Position numbers and translations under genes: made by a program. The notes beneath the pieces are model-generated. The model was not told where the DNA came from. It did no database searches and was given only the letters and a program-made list of their open reading frames with translations. Shown here piece after piece: positions 46,770-55,978 of a DNA stretch of 64,000 nt (its first letter is position 1; each line of letters starts with the position of its first letter). Source of the stretch: Serratia grimesii NBRC 13537. Lineage in GTDB: Bacteria > Pseudomonadota > Gammaproteobacteria > Enterobacterales > Enterobacteriaceae. The stretch spans positions 169,379 through 233,378 of the forward strand of contig NZ_BCTT01000012.1 in the NCBI RefSeq assembly GCF_001590905.1. The letters are read 5' to 3'.

Positions 46770-47500
46770 AAGCCATCATTGTTGAAGACGAGTTCCTCGC
46801 CCAGGAAGAACTCAGCTACCTGATCAAAAAACACAGCAATATCGTCATCGAAGCCACCTTCGAGGATGGATTGGACGTGTTGAAGTACCTGCAAAACCAT
46901 CAGGTCGATGCCATTTTCCTCGACATCAACATCCCATCGCTGGATGGGGTTCTGTTGGCGCAAAACATCAGTAAATTTGCCCACCGCCCTTCGATTGTAT
47001 TTATCACCGCCTACAAAGAGCATGCGGTAGAAGCCTTCGAAATCGAGGCGTTTGACTACATCCTCAAGCCCTATCACGAAGCGCGAATCGTCACCATGTT
47101 GCAAAAGCTGGAGGCACTGCATAACCGTCCCGCAAGTCTACCGGAACAAACCAGTGCACCAAGCCGCAACAGTAACAGCATTAATTTGATCAAAGACGAA
47201 CGGATTATCGTTACCGACATTAACGACATCTACTATGCCGCTGCCGATGAAAAAGTGACGCGGGTCTACACCCGGCGCGAAGAATTTGTGATGCCGATGA
47301 ACCTCACCGAGTTTTACAGCCGCCTGCCTGAAGAGCATTTCTTCCGCTGTCACCGCTCTTACTGTGTCAATCTGTCGAAAATTCGCGAAATTGTGCCTTG
47401 GTTCAACAATACCTATATTCTGCGGCTGAGTGACCTGGATTTCGAAGTGCCAGTCAGCCGCAGTAAAGTCAAAGAGTTTCGCAAACTCATGCGGTTATGA
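46766..47500 (+). CDS. ypdB: response regulator YpdB (LytTR family)
   Basis: 244 residues. Receiver domain (1-120) with acidic pair Glu7/Asp8, phospho-acceptor Asp53 in [11 protein letters not shown], Thr in FITAYKEHA and Lys in YILKPYHEA. The LytTR DNA-binding domain (about 140-244) includes [14 protein letters not shown] and [19 protein letters not shown]. LytTR proteins bind paired short direct repeats; the E. coli YpdB site is GGCATTTCAT repeated with 11 bp between. Matching repeats occur before the YhjX-like gene 0.5 kb downstream. ATG overlaps the ypdA stop. Confidence 0.96.
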   Translation: MKAIIVEDEFLAQEELSYLIKKHSNIVIEATFEDGLDVLKYLQNHQVDAIFLDINIPSLDGVLLAQNISKFAHRPSIVFITAYKEHAVEAFEIEAFDYILKPYHEARIVTMLQKLEALHNRPASLPEQTSAPSRNSNSINLIKDERIIVTDINDIYYAAADEKVTRVYTRREEFVMPMNLTEFYSRLPEEHFFRCHRSYCVNLSKIREIVPWFNNTYILRLSDLDFEVPVSRSKVKEFRKLMRL

Positions 47501-47510
47501 TCGCCAGAGA

Positions 47511-47843
47511 TTACCAGCGCGGTCCAGGACCATAGTAATAGCCCGGAGGGGGTGGCGGTGGCATGCGGTAATGCGGGCGATCATGCCATTCACGCCGTGG
47601 CGGGCCGTAATAAATCACCCGTGGTGGCGGACCATAATAATAACCGCGCGGGCGTTCATAAACCCGATGCTCAGACCACCAGCGAGGGTCGCGCCAGCGG
47701 TAACCGTCCCAATAATGACCACGGTTATCACGATCGCCAATGTGCAATGACAGACCTGGCACATTCACGCCGATAGATACGTCCGCATGACTCACCAACG
47801 GCAGTGACAGCAACGCGGCCAATAACAACACTGTTTTCTTCAT
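47511..47843 (-). CDS. DUF2502 family secreted protein, YpeC paralogue
   Basis: 110 residues with a signal peptide ([20 protein letters not shown]). The mature part has the DUF2502 core SLHIGDRDNRGHYWDGYRWR, followed by a low-complexity tail rich in Tyr, Pro, Gly and Arg (PPPPPPGYYYGPGPRW). ATG 47843 is preferred: AGGAG lies nine bases upstream and the signal peptide starts there; the open frame runs 35 codons further. Periplasmic or cell-surface location is expected; function is unknown. It is convergent with ypdB, 10 bp apart, and has a paralogue in the window at 57439. Confidence 0.8.
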   Translation of the reverse strand: MKKTVLLLAALLSLPLVSHADVSIGVNVPGLSLHIGDRDNRGHYWDGYRWRDPRWWSEHRVYERPRGYYYGPPPRVIYYGPPRREWHDRPHYRMPPPPPPGYYYGPGPRW

Positions 47844-47982
47844 TTCAACGACTCCTACAGAGCGGAACCCGTCCGTTCGCAGATAACATAGATCTGCGCC
47901 ACCCGCCGCTCTATAGGAACAATGCCCATTTACGCCTTTCACACACATCCTTCACAATTCAAACACAATCGTGACGAGGAGA

Positions 47983-48000
47983 TTAGCGATAAATCGCTAA
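47983..48000. promoter_or_regulatory. inverted repeat upstream of the YhjX-like gene
   Basis: TTAGCGAT-AA-ATCGCTAA, eight-base arms. It lies 31 bp upstream of the first YpdB-type box, followed by TTGATATAGATCACGT, which keeps most of a CRP right half-site. Either could carry an additional regulator. Confidence 0.35.
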
Positions 48001-48030
48001 CATTCTTGATATAGATCACGTGTCATCAGG

Positions 48031-48112
48031 TGCATTTCATCCCCTTTTACCCCCTAAAACGGCAACTCATGCACCACCAGATGCATTTCATTCCTTGCTT
48101 CGTGCAACTCAT
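48031..48112 (+). promoter_or_regulatory. array of four YpdB-type boxes
   Basis: TGCATTTCAT at 48031-48040, GGCAACTCAT at 48061-48070, TGCATTTCAT at 48082-48091 and TGCAACTCAT at 48103-48112. The last three are separated by exactly 11 bp, the spacing of the E. coli YpdB motif GGCATTTCAT-N11-GGCATTTCAT; the first is separated by 20 bp. All face the transporter gene and end about 33 bp upstream of its -10 element. Confidence 0.75.
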
Positions 48113-48145
48113 TCCCGATCCGCCGCCGGCTGGTACTACCAGCCA

Positions 48146-48151
48146 TATAAT
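48146..48151 (+). promoter_or_regulatory. -10 element of the YhjX-like gene promoter
   Basis: A full-consensus TATAAT with no recognisable -35 at the right distance, as expected for an activator-dependent promoter. A perfect inverted repeat CTGGTA-C-TACCAG (48130-48142) fills the spacer just before it and could bind another protein. Confidence 0.6.
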
Positions 48152-48240
48152 ATGCCCATACCGCGGGGTTCACGACATCGCCCGCAAATTTCAGCCAACG
48201 GCTAACGCCCGGCAATGCACACACAGGAAGGAGCCCGGCC

Positions 48241-49467
48241 ATGAACACCAAACCGGCAAATCGCAGCTTAATCGTTCTGGGTACCATCATCTGTCAGATG
48301 GGCCTCGGTACTATCTATACCTGGAGCCTGTTCAACCAGCCGTTGGTCGACAAGTTTCACTGGGGCCTCGGCGACGTCGCGACCACTTTCTCCATCACCA
48401 GCTTCTTCCTGGCTTTCGCCACGCTGTTTGCCGGTAAACTGCAAGAGCGTTTCGGTATCCGCAACCTGACACTGTGCTCAGGCATCCTGGTTGGCCTGGG
48501 TCTGATTGCCAGCGCCTACGTCAGCTCACTGGATATGATTTATCTGCTGGCCGGCGTGGTGGTCGGTTTTGCGGTCGGTATTGCTTACATCTCTACCCTG
48601 TCTAACCTGATCAAATGGTTCCCGGCCAACAAGGGACTGATCTCCGGCATCTCAGTGGGTGCTTTCGGTAGCGGTAGCCTGTTGTTCAAATACGTTAACG
48701 CCGCACTGATTGCCGACGTTGGTGTCTCGTCCGCCTTCTTCTATTGGGGTGCCATTGTGATGGCGCTGATTGTACTGGGCTCCCTGCTGTTGAAAGAGCC
48801 GGTCCTGGTAAGCCAGTCTGCACAGCAAAGCGCAGGTGGCTTGGGCAATGACTTCAGCGTACGTCAGATGTTGGCGACCAAAGAAGCCTACCTGCTGTTC
48901 ATCATCTTCTTCGCTGCCTGCATGAGCGGTCTGTACCTGATTGGTATCGTGAAAGACATGGGCGTTCAACTCGCGGGGATGGATTTAGCGACTGCCGCCA
49001 ATACCGTATCTGCTGTTGCTATCTTCAACACCGCGGGACGTATCATTCTGGGTACGCTGTCAGATAAAGTGGGCCGTATGCGCGTCATCAGCTTCACCAT
49101 GCTGGTTACCGTGCTGGCGATTGTGGCGCTGAGCTTCCTCACCCTCAACCACACTCTGTTCTTCATCTGCGTCGGCGCCGTCGCCTTCTGCTTCGGTGGC
49201 AACATCACCGTATTCCCAGCGATTGTCGGAGACTTCTTCGGCCTGAAAAACCACAGCAAAAACTACGGCATCATCTATCAGGGCTTCGGTCTGGGCGCAC
49301 TGGCCGGTTCGTTTGTCGCTAAATACTTCGGCGGCTTCCACGCGACCTTTATGGTGATTGGTGTACTGTCCGTTGCTTCACTGGCTATCACCCTGTTCAT
49401 CAAGGCACCGAAAGCCGTCGCGCAGGAAGAAGAACACTTCTCGCAGGCGGAGCTAGCCAAAGCCTAA
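48241..49467 (+). CDS. MFS transporter of the oxalate/formate antiporter family, YhjX-like
   Basis: 408 residues with twelve membrane segments. It matches E. coli YhjX in GTII.Q..LG..YTWSLFN, GKLQERFGIRNLTLCSGI, LSNLIKWFPANKGLISG, ACMSGLYLIGI.KD, AGRIILGTLSDK.GRMRVI and FGGNITVFPAIVGDFFGL. YhjX is the main target of YpdAB in E. coli and a candidate pyruvate transporter. Here the gene lies 0.74 kb after ypdB and is preceded by a YpdB-type operator array, so assignment as the system's output transporter is well supported. AGGAAGGAG lies upstream of ATG. Confidence 0.9.
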   Translation: MNTKPANRSLIVLGTIICQMGLGTIYTWSLFNQPLVDKFHWGLGDVATTFSITSFFLAFATLFAGKLQERFGIRNLTLCSGILVGLGLIASAYVSSLDMIYLLAGVVVGFAVGIAYISTLSNLIKWFPANKGLISGISVGAFGSGSLLFKYVNAALIADVGVSSAFFYWGAIVMALIVLGSLLLKEPVLVSQSAQQSAGGLGNDFSVRQMLATKEAYLLFIIFFAACMSGLYLIGIVKDMGVQLAGMDLATAANTVSAVAIFNTAGRIILGTLSDKVGRMRVISFTMLVTVLAIVALSFLTLNHTLFFICVGAVAFCFGGNITVFPAIVGDFFGLKNHSKNYGIIYQGFGLGALAGSFVAKYFGGFHATFMVIGVLSVASLAITLFIKAPKAVAQEEEHFSQAELAKA

Positions 49468-49480
49468 TCCCTTGAGCGAT

Positions 49481-49516
49481 AAAAGGGGCGCAACTTAACG
49501 GTTGCGCCCCTTTTTT
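49481..49516. terminator. terminator between the YhjX-like gene and glk
   Basis: Fourteen-base perfect stem AAAAGGGGCGCAAC/GTTGCGCCCCTTTT, six-base loop, T-run on the plus strand and A-run on the left. Bidirectional. Confidence 0.93.
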
Positions 49517-49531
49517 TATCACTGTTTTCGC

Positions 49532-50494
49532 TTACAAATGCATACCCAGCGTCTGGCGCAGGTGAGCGCCAGCCCCCAGTAAACCGGGTTGTCCATGGGT
49601 GATCATAAATACCGGGATATCGTGCACGTAATCCTTGAAACGCCCTTTATCCTCGAACGCCGCACGGAAACCAGAGGCTTTGAAGAACTCCATAAAGCGC
49701 GGCACGATGCCACCGGCAATGTAAACGCCGCCAAAAGTGCCGAGGTTCAGCGCCAGGTTGCCGCCGAAACGCCCCAAAATAACGCAGAACAACGACAGGG
49801 CACGGCGACAGTCGATGCAGCTATCGGCCAGTGCGCGCTCAGTAATGTCCTTCGGCTCCAGCTTTTCTGGCAGACGGTTATCTGACTTGACGATAGCGCG
49901 GTAGAGATTGACCAATCCCGGCCCGGATAGCACGCGTTCGGCAGATACATGCCCGACTTCAGCACGTAACACTTCCAGAATAATATCTTCCTCTTCGCTG
50001 TTCGGTGCGAAATCGACGTGACCGCCCTCACCCGGCAGGCTGACCCAGCGACGATTAACGTGTACCAGATGTGCCACCCCCAAACCGGTGCCGGCACCAT
50101 ACACCGCAATCGGCTTGTCTTTCTGCGCACTGCCACCACCGAACTGCAATACGTCGTCTTGCGACAGCATCGGGATCGCCATCGATACGGCAGTAAAGTC
50201 ATTGATCACTTCCAGATGACTCAGTCCCAGATTGGCCTTCATCTCTTTGATTGAGAATGCCCAGGTATGGTTGGTCATCGCCACCCAGTCTTCGGTGACC
50301 GGGCAGGCAATCGCGATACAGGCGTCCTGTACCTGGATATTCTGCTCTTTTAAATATTGGCGAATCACGGCCTCCAGGCTGTCGAACTCCAGACCGGAAT
50401 AGGTTTTCGCCTGGGTAATTTCACCCGTCGCCACAGTGCACAACGCAAGACGGGCATTCGTGCCGCCTACATCACCTACGAGGGCATAAGTCAT
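49532..50494 (-). CDS. glk: glucokinase
   Basis: 320-residue cytosolic ASKHA-fold kinase that phosphorylates free glucose with ATP. The phosphate-1 motif [15 protein letters not shown] is at the N-terminus; glucose contacts are in [11 protein letters not shown] and [13 protein letters not shown], and the ATP site includes [11 protein letters not shown] 50494 aligns with E. coli; the open frame extends 32 codons further. A Cra-type site lies about 115 bp upstream. Confidence 0.97.
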   Translation of the reverse strand: MTYALVGDVGGTNARLALCTVATGEITQAKTYSGLEFDSLEAVIRQYLKEQNIQVQDACIAIACPVTEDWVAMTNHTWAFSIKEMKANLGLSHLEVINDFTAVSMAIPMLSQDDVLQFGGGSAQKDKPIAVYGAGTGLGVAHLVHVNRRWVSLPGEGGHVDFAPNSEEEDIILEVLRAEVGHVSAERVLSGPGLVNLYRAIVKSDNRLPEKLEPKDITERALADSCIDCRRALSLFCVILGRFGGNLALNLGTFGGVYIAGGIVPRFMEFFKASGFRAAFEDKGRFKDYVHDIPVFMITHGQPGLLGAGAHLRQTLGMHL

Positions 50495-50837
50495 CAGTAT
50501 CTTCTCCGCAAAATGAATAATAGAAAGCTGCCCACACTGTAAAATCCCGTTGCAAAAACAACAATCACCATCCTCTGCGCGGCCATCCATTAGCGATCTT
50601 GATCACAAAAAACGTTTCAGCCAACCCTTCCCTGACCCATTTGAAACAAATTGCGGCAAAAAACGCGCCGCGATCACTGTTAACCGACATGACAGAAAGG
50701 CACTATTAACCGGCTGTGCCCTCCACGCCCAGCCAGAAATATCTTTGCGTGCCAGCGTGCCGATTGTCTGGCACGCTGTGGCCATAACCATCACCCGTTC
50801 GGCCTGCCATCCAGGGCCATTGATAAGGGATCCCTGC
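50495..50837. other. glk-yfeO divergent intergenic region
   Basis: 343 bp holding both promoters and a Cra-type site. The yfeO frame remains open for 96 codons through it, but the translation has no membrane or signal features and no good ribosome site, so I treat it as non-coding. Confidence 0.6.
50607..50620 (-). promoter_or_regulatory. putative Cra (FruR) site upstream of glk
   Basis: Minus strand CTGAAACGTTTTTT matches the Cra consensus TGAAACGTTT. Cra represses glk in E. coli. Site is 113-126 bp from the start codon. Confidence 0.5.
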
Positions 50838-52085
50838 ATGCTGCACCCGCGCGCCAATGCCATGTTGGCTTTCGCTCTGCCCGCTCTTGTTATCGGTTCG
50901 GCCTCAAGCCTGGTCCTCATTCTGGTGATGAAATTCGCCGATGCGCTGCAGCGGCTGCTGTGGGTGAATATTCCTGCGGCTATGAATATCGATACTCATT
51001 CGCCCTGGTGGCTGATCGGTATTCTGACGCTGACCGGTGTCGCCGTTGGGCTGATAATCCGTTATATGCCTGGCCATGCGGGACCGGATCCGGCCACTGA
51101 ATCGCTGATCGGCATGCCCTTACCGCTTTCGGCACTGCCCGGTCTTACGCTGGCATTGATCGTTGGCCTGGTGGGTGGTGTCAGTCTGGGGCCGGAAAAC
51201 CCGATCACCGCCATCAATATTGCGCTGGTGGTGGCAATCGGTTCGCGCCTGCTACCGAAAGTCCCACGCATGGACTGGATTATTCTGGCCGCGGCCGGCA
51301 CCATCGGCGCACTGTTCGGTACCCCGGTTGCCGCTGCGCTGATCTTTTCACAAACGCTTGCGGGCAATAATGACGTGCCGCTGTGGGATCGGCTATTTGC
51401 CCCGTTAATGGCGGCGGCGGCCGGTGCGGTCACGACTCAACTGTTTTTCACGCCAAACTTTGCCCTGCAGCTTGATCCGTACACCATCACCCGGCTGACG
51501 GATATTTTCAGTGGTTCCATCGTCGCCCTGATCGCCATCGCGCTGGGCATGGTGGCGCTATGGAGCTTTCCGCACGCCCACCGTCTGTTCCACTCGATAA
51601 AAAATCCGGTGCTGATGCTGGGGTTAGGCGGTTTTGTGCTCGGGCTGCTGGCGTTAATCGGCGGCGACATCACCCTGTTTAAAGGGCTTGATGAAATGAA
51701 GCAGTTGGCGATGGGTGAGAATTTCTCGGTCACGGAGCTGCTGCTGATTACACTGGCCAAGCTGGCAGCTCTAGTGATTGCTGCCGCCAGCGGCTTTCGT
51801 GGTGGGCGTATTTTCCCGGCGGTGTTTGTCGGGGTGGCGCTGGGCCTGATGCTGCATCAGCATGTTCCGGCGGTACCGGCGGCGATTACCGTTTCCTGCG
51901 CCATTATGGGGTTGGTGTTGGTGGTCACGCGTGACGGCTGGCTCAGCCTGTTTATGGCCGTTGCCGTTGTACCGGAGCTGCACCTGCTGCCCATACTCTG
52001 TGTGGTGATGTTGCCCGCCTGGCTGGTGCTGGCGGGCAAACCACTGATGCTTGTTGGCAGACGCCAAACGCCACACGACGATTAG
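50838..52085 (+). CDS. yfeO: CLC-family ion channel/transporter YfeO
   Basis: 415 residues with the many membrane helices of the CLC fold. The anion-path region [21 protein letters not shown] corresponds to the G-K/R-E-G-P element of CLC proteins, here G-P-E-N-P, and [21 protein letters not shown] to GxFxP-like later helix. ATG 50838 aligns with E. coli YfeO (MLHPRA). The ion and mode (channel or exchanger) are not known. It overlaps the converging ygeA-like gene by four bases. Confidence 0.9.
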   Translation: MLHPRANAMLAFALPALVIGSASSLVLILVMKFADALQRLLWVNIPAAMNIDTHSPWWLIGILTLTGVAVGLIIRYMPGHAGPDPATESLIGMPLPLSALPGLTLALIVGLVGGVSLGPENPITAINIALVVAIGSRLLPKVPRMDWIILAAAGTIGALFGTPVAAALIFSQTLAGNNDVPLWDRLFAPLMAAAAGAVTTQLFFTPNFALQLDPYTITRLTDIFSGSIVALIAIALGMVALWSFPHAHRLFHSIKNPVLMLGLGGFVLGLLALIGGDITLFKGLDEMKQLAMGENFSVTELLLITLAKLAALVIAAASGFRGGRIFPAVFVGVALGLMLHQHVPAVPAAITVSCAIMGLVLVVTRDGWLSLFMAVAVVPELHLLPILCVVMLPAWLVLAGKPLMLVGRRQTPHDD

Positions 52086-52774
52086 GCAAGCGCGTATTCC
52101 GCAGCAGCGCGCGCATGGATTGCGGTGGTGTCGAATACCGGCACTGACGCATCCTGCGCGCCAACCAATAAGCCAATCTCAGTACAACCGAAAATAATGC
52201 CTTGTGCGCCCTGCTGTTCCAGGCTGCCGATAATACGGCGATACTCGGAACGCGAGCTCTCGCGAATTTTCCCCAGGCATAATTCTTCATAAATAATGCG
52301 ATGTACGATGTCACGATCCGCCGCGACTGGAGTTACCACCTCAATACCGTGTTTTTCCTGCAAGCGTCCACGGTAAAACTCTTGCTCCATGGTGAAACGC
52401 GTGCCGAGTAGCCCAACGCGGCGAATGTCCTGTTGGCGCACCTGCAATGCCGTGGCGTCGGCGATATGAATCAACGGCAAATCGCTGGCCTGCTCAACCG
52501 CATCCGCCACCTTGTGCATGGTGTTGGTACAAATGACGATGGCCTGCGCACCGGCGGCACGCAGCGAGGCTGCCGCCGCAGCCAACAAACGCCCCGCGCC
52601 ATCCCAATCGCCCTGATGCTGCAGGCGTTCAACCTCGTGAAAGTCAACGCTGTAGAGCACGATTTTGGCCGAATGCAGACCACCAAGGCGTTCTTTCACC
52701 TGTTCATTGATCATGCGGTAATAAGGTATGGTTGATTCCCAACTCATGCCGCCCAGCAGGCCCAATATTTTCAT
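52082..52774 (-). CDS. ygeA: aspartate/glutamate racemase family protein, YgeA-like amino acid racemase
   Basis: 230 residues, PLP-independent two-domain racemase fold. The two catalytic cysteines are in VICTNTMHK and [10 protein letters not shown]; the N-terminus [16 protein letters not shown] is diagnostic. E. coli YgeA is a broad-specificity racemase acting on homoserine and other amino acids. ATG 52774 follows GGAGGAG and aligns with E. coli; an upstream ATG at 52792 lies in the ribosome site. A link with the DsdC-like D-amino acid regulator elsewhere in the window is speculation. Confidence 0.93.
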   Translation of the reverse strand: MKILGLLGGMSWESTIPYYRMINEQVKERLGGLHSAKIVLYSVDFHEVERLQHQGDWDGAGRLLAAAAASLRAAGAQAIVICTNTMHKVADAVEQASDLPLIHIADATALQVRQQDIRRVGLLGTRFTMEQEFYRGRLQEKHGIEVVTPVAADRDIVHRIIYEELCLGKIRESSRSEYRRIIGSLEQQGAQGIIFGCTEIGLLVGAQDASVPVFDTTAIHARAAAEYALA

Positions 52775-52840
52775 CGCTTGCTCCTCCGTCATTGCTGCAA
52801 TTATTCAACATTACCTGAGAGTCGCAGTGATGACGACGTC

Positions 52841-53293
52841 TTATTTGGCCGAGGAATTGACCGGCTGACGCGCGTCGAACCAGCGCTGACGCAGGGTATC
52901 GTACGCCCAGTTATAGAACATGGTGTACGGCAAAAAGAACAGGAAGAAACCAAGTTCCAGCATAAACGCCTGCACAAAAGAAATGCTCAGCATCCAGGCA
53001 GCAATCGGCACGCCGATCAACACAAACCCGGCCTCAAAGCCCAGGGCATGAAACACCCGCACCTTAAGATTACGCACCACGCGGCCCACTGGCCACAGGC
53101 GGTCAAAAACAGTGTTATAAACCATGTTCCATACCATGGCGACGGTGGACAACATCACCGCCAACGCACCGACCTGTACCATCGAACGGTTTAGCAACCA
53201 CGCGCCCAATGGGGCACAGATCATCACTGCGATGGCTTCGAAACCGACGGCGTGGACGATACGTTCAATGAAAGACTTGTTTTGCAGTTGCAT
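52841..53293 (-). CDS. PACE efflux transporter (AceI-like)
   Basis: 150 residues, four membrane helices formed by two tandem bacterial transmembrane pair domains (about 10-70 and 80-140). Each repeat has the family pattern: ERIVHAVGFEAIAVMICAP with VWNMVYNTVFDRLWP, then RVFHALGFEAGFVLIGVP with FYNWAYDTLRQRW. The glutamates of GFEA are the conserved proton-coupling residues. PACE proteins export biocides such as chlorhexidine and, physiologically, short diamines. The divergent LysR gene is placed like aceR and probably regulates it. Confidence 0.9.
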   Translation of the reverse strand: MQLQNKSFIERIVHAVGFEAIAVMICAPLGAWLLNRSMVQVGALAVMLSTVAMVWNMVYNTVFDRLWPVGRVVRNLKVRVFHALGFEAGFVLIGVPIAAWMLSISFVQAFMLELGFFLFFLPYTMFYNWAYDTLRQRWFDARQPVNSSAK

Positions 53294-53322
53294 ACATCAC
53301 CTGTTTTTTACCTTATGAATTT

Positions 53323-53379
53323 GTAGGGGCGCTGCAAGCCGCGCCCGTATTAATAGGAGCGAATTTATTCGCCCCCTAC
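53323..53379. repeat. intergenic palindromic repeat element
   Basis: 57 bp bounded by GTAGGGG and CCCCTAC, made of two shorter hairpins: GGGGCGCTGC...GCGCCC and GGAGCGAATT...ATTCGCCCCC. Sequence of this type recurs in intergenic regions of Serratia and relatives as far as I recall. Only one copy is in the window. It lies between the divergent PACE and LysR genes and is flanked by the outer inverted repeat ATCACCTG (53296-53303) and CAGGTGAT (53386-53393). Confidence 0.6.
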
Positions 53380-53450
53380 GAAAACCAGGTGATTATTATC
53401 GACTTTTTGATTAGATTAAAGATAGGTTCCATCGATAAAGTAGATACATC

Positions 53451-54341
53451 ATGCGCTATTCCCCTGAAGCCTTGCTGGCATTTGTCGAGGCCGCCGCCCT
53501 TGGCTCGTTCTCTGCCGCCGCACGCAAGCTACGCAAAAGCCAGTCCACCATCAGTACTGCTATTGCCAATCTGGAAGCCGATCTTGGGCTAATCCTGTTT
53601 GATCGCCAGGCGCGCCAACCGGTATTGACCGCGGCCGGTCATAAAGTGTTGAGCCATGTGCAGGAAATCCTCGCCGCCAGCGAGCGGTTGGACGCACTGA
53701 GTATTAGGTTGGCGGGCAATATCGAGCCACGTCTCAGCCTGGTGTTCTCAGATACCTATCAGCCGAAGCATCATGACCGACTTATGCAACGTTTCGAACA
53801 GCGCTATCAGGATATCGAACTGGAGTGGATGATCGCCGAAGACGGCGACGTGCTAGATCTGTTACAAAGTGGTCGCGCGCATATTGGCATGGTTGAAGTG
53901 CAGGCCAGTTATCCGCCGGATATCGGTTTTGCACGGCTGCCGGAACAGACAGAAATGGGATTGTTCATCGCACATACGCACCCATTGGCACAGACTGTCA
54001 CACCAACACCTGAACAACTCTCCAGTACGCGTCAACTTATCTTGAACACCTATACCGGCGCTGAAACCGCCCGCTCCGGCGGTCTGGTATGGTCCGCGCC
54101 CAGCTATCTGCTGTTGTTGGAAATGGCAGAGCAAGGGTTCGGTTGGGCGGTACTGCCGCACTGGCTGGTTCAGCAATATGGTCATAACAAACTTACCGAG
54201 CTACGTCCGCGCGGCTGGCCCAAGCTGATATCGGTGGATGCGGTTTGGTCAAAACTGACCCCGCCAGGACCGGCGGGGTATTGGATGTTGGAACGGCTAC
54301 TGGAAAGCGATCAAGATCAAGCCGCCGCATTACGCGACTGA
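53451..54341 (+). CDS. LysR-family regulator, probable regulator of the PACE gene
   Basis: 296 residues. Winged helix (about 3-62) with LLAFVEAAALGSFSAAARKL and QSTISTAIANLEADLGL, then the effector domain (about 90-290). Divergent orientation with a 157-bp shared region suggests control of the PACE transporter, as AceR does for AceI. The ligand is unknown, by analogy a polyamine or biocide. It overlaps the converging ipdC gene by 25 bases. Confidence 0.88.
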   Translation: MRYSPEALLAFVEAAALGSFSAAARKLRKSQSTISTAIANLEADLGLILFDRQARQPVLTAAGHKVLSHVQEILAASERLDALSIRLAGNIEPRLSLVFSDTYQPKHHDRLMQRFEQRYQDIELEWMIAEDGDVLDLLQSGRAHIGMVEVQASYPPDIGFARLPEQTEMGLFIAHTHPLAQTVTPTPEQLSSTRQLILNTYTGAETARSGGLVWSAPSYLLLLEMAEQGFGWAVLPHWLVQQYGHNKLTELRPRGWPKLISVDAVWSKLTPPGPAGYWMLERLLESDQDQAAALRD

Positions 54342-55978
54342 ATCGCGCGCGAGATGGTATCCAGCAATTCGGGAATATCCATCTTCGGCAGCACCACTTC
54401 CACAAAAGCCAGTTGCTGATTGTCCGCTAACTCTTTTAAAGCCTGACGTAACTGTTCCGGTTCGGTGACCCGTAACGTTTTCACCGGATGTTCACCCGCC
54501 AATGCCTGCGCCAGCTGCGTCCAGTTCCACTGAGCGATATCGTTATAACGCTGCTGTGGGCCATGGATTGCCCGTTCAATGGTATACCCGTCATTATTCA
54601 GCAGGAAGATCACCGGTTTTAGCCCATCGCGCAGCATCGATCCCAGTTCTTGCGCCGTGAGCTGCGCCGAACCGTCGCCGATCAACAACACCACTCGCCG
54701 ATCCGGCACCGCTGTTTGTGCACCGAACGCCGCTGGCAGGGTATAACCGATAGATCCCCACAGTGACTGGACAATAAACCTGCACCCGTGAGGCAAGTTA
54801 AGCGCCGCCGCGCCAAAACACGCGGTGCCCTGTTCGGCGATCAGGATATCGTCTGGTCGTAAAAAATGCTGAATCTGCTGCCAAAAACCGTGTTGTTCCA
54901 ACCCCGTACCGTTAGGTTCCGGCAAGGTTGGGCGCCGGATAGTCGGTAATTGCCATTGTTTTACCAGCGACAACGTTAACTGGTGTAGTGCTATAACCGC
55001 ATCATGCATCGGGATCTGGCTGAATACCTGATGCCCTACTCGTGCTTCAAATGGCTGAATATCAATACATTTCTCCGCGGGCAAATGATGAGTGAAACCA
55101 GCAGTAATGGTATCTGTGAAACGCACGCCGACGGTAATGACAACGTCCGCATTCTCAATCAGTTGTTTCACCTGTGGATCGCTGGCCGCACCAGCATAGG
55201 TGCCGGTAAAGCAGGCATGCGTTTCATCCAACACACTTTTTCCCAATAGCATCGTCGAATGCGGCATGTCGACATCCGCCATCCATTGTTCCAACACCCT
55301 TTCAGCACCAAAACGTTCTGCCAAAAAATCTGCTAACAGCGAAACCCGGCGGGCAGGAAGCAATATTTCACGTGCGGCCGCGATAAATGCCTGCAGTGAT
55401 GCCTGTGAAAGATTAGCCTGCCTCAACATGAGCGGCGTTGGTCGGGACGCCAACGGCGCTTCTGCCACCTCACTCGGCAGAAGCAAGTAGACCGGACGAC
55501 GCTCAAACAACGCGGTGGTCAACAGGCGATCGATCTCCGACTCTGCGTTGTCGGCGGTGAGACTGGCTTGCGCGACAGTCACCTCTTTCGCCATCCGAGC
55601 AAAATGACCAAAATCCCCGTCACCCAGCGAATGGTGCAGTAAATCCCCAGCCCGCTGCGCACGTAACGCCGGCGCACCAACGACATGGATCACCGGCAGA
55701 TATTCCGCATAGCTGCCCGCTATGCCGTTGACCGCACTGAGTTCACCGACACCAAAAGTTGTCAGCAAAGCCGCCGCCGGTTTACAACGCGCATAACCAT
55801 CTGCGGCATAAGCAGCATTGAGTTCATTAGCGCATCCCACCCAGGTGATCTGCGGGTGAGCGATTACGTGATCGAGAAACTGCAGATTGTAGTCGCCAGG
55901 CACGCCAAAGAAATGCCGGATGCCGATCTGAGCCAAACGATCGAGTAGGTAATCAGCCACCGTATAGTTTTTATTCAT
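54317..55978 (-). CDS. ipdC: indolepyruvate/phenylpyruvate decarboxylase
   Basis: 553-residue thiamine diphosphate enzyme converting indole-3-pyruvate to indole-3-acetaldehyde, the key step of indole-acetic acid synthesis. The catalytic Glu is in VGCANELNAAYAADGYAR; HHSLGDGDF carries the active-site histidines; the ThDP-Mg motif is GDGSAQLTAQELGSML through LLNN. It resembles Enterobacter IpdC over its full length. ATG 55978 is chosen because AGGTGA is spaced for it; ATG 55987 is too close. In Enterobacter and Pantoea ipdC is also found near glk. Other 2-oxo acids, including phenylpyruvate, may be substrates. Confidence 0.9.
   Translation of the reverse strand: MNKNYTVADYLLDRLAQIGIRHFFGVPGDYNLQFLDHVIAHPQITWVGCANELNAAYAADGYARCKPAAALLTTFGVGELSAVNGIAGSYAEYLPVIHVVGAPALRAQRAGDLLHHSLGDGDFGHFARMAKEVTVAQASLTADNAESEIDRLLTTALFERRPVYLLLPSEVAEAPLASRPTPLMLRQANLSQASLQAFIAAAREILLPARRVSLLADFLAERFGAERVLEQWMADVDMPHSTMLLGKSVLDETHACFTGTYAGAASDPQVKQLIENADVVITVGVRFTDTITAGFTHHLPAEKCIDIQPFEARVGHQVFSQIPMHDAVIALHQLTLSLVKQWQLPTIRRPTLPEPNGTGLEQHGFWQQIQHFLRPDDILIAEQGTACFGAAALNLPHGCRFIVQSLWGSIGYTLPAAFGAQTAVPDRRVVLLIGDGSAQLTAQELGSMLRDGLKPVIFLLNNDGYTIERAIHGPQQRYNDIAQWNWTQLAQALAGEHPVKTLRVTEPEQLRQALKELADNQQLAFVEVVLPKMDIPELLDTISRAIQSRNAAA

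Noticed and set aside
50550..50837. 96-codon N-terminal extension of yfeO
   Set aside because: The family starts at ATG 50838, the extension lacks membrane or signal features and covers the glk promoter and Cra-type site.
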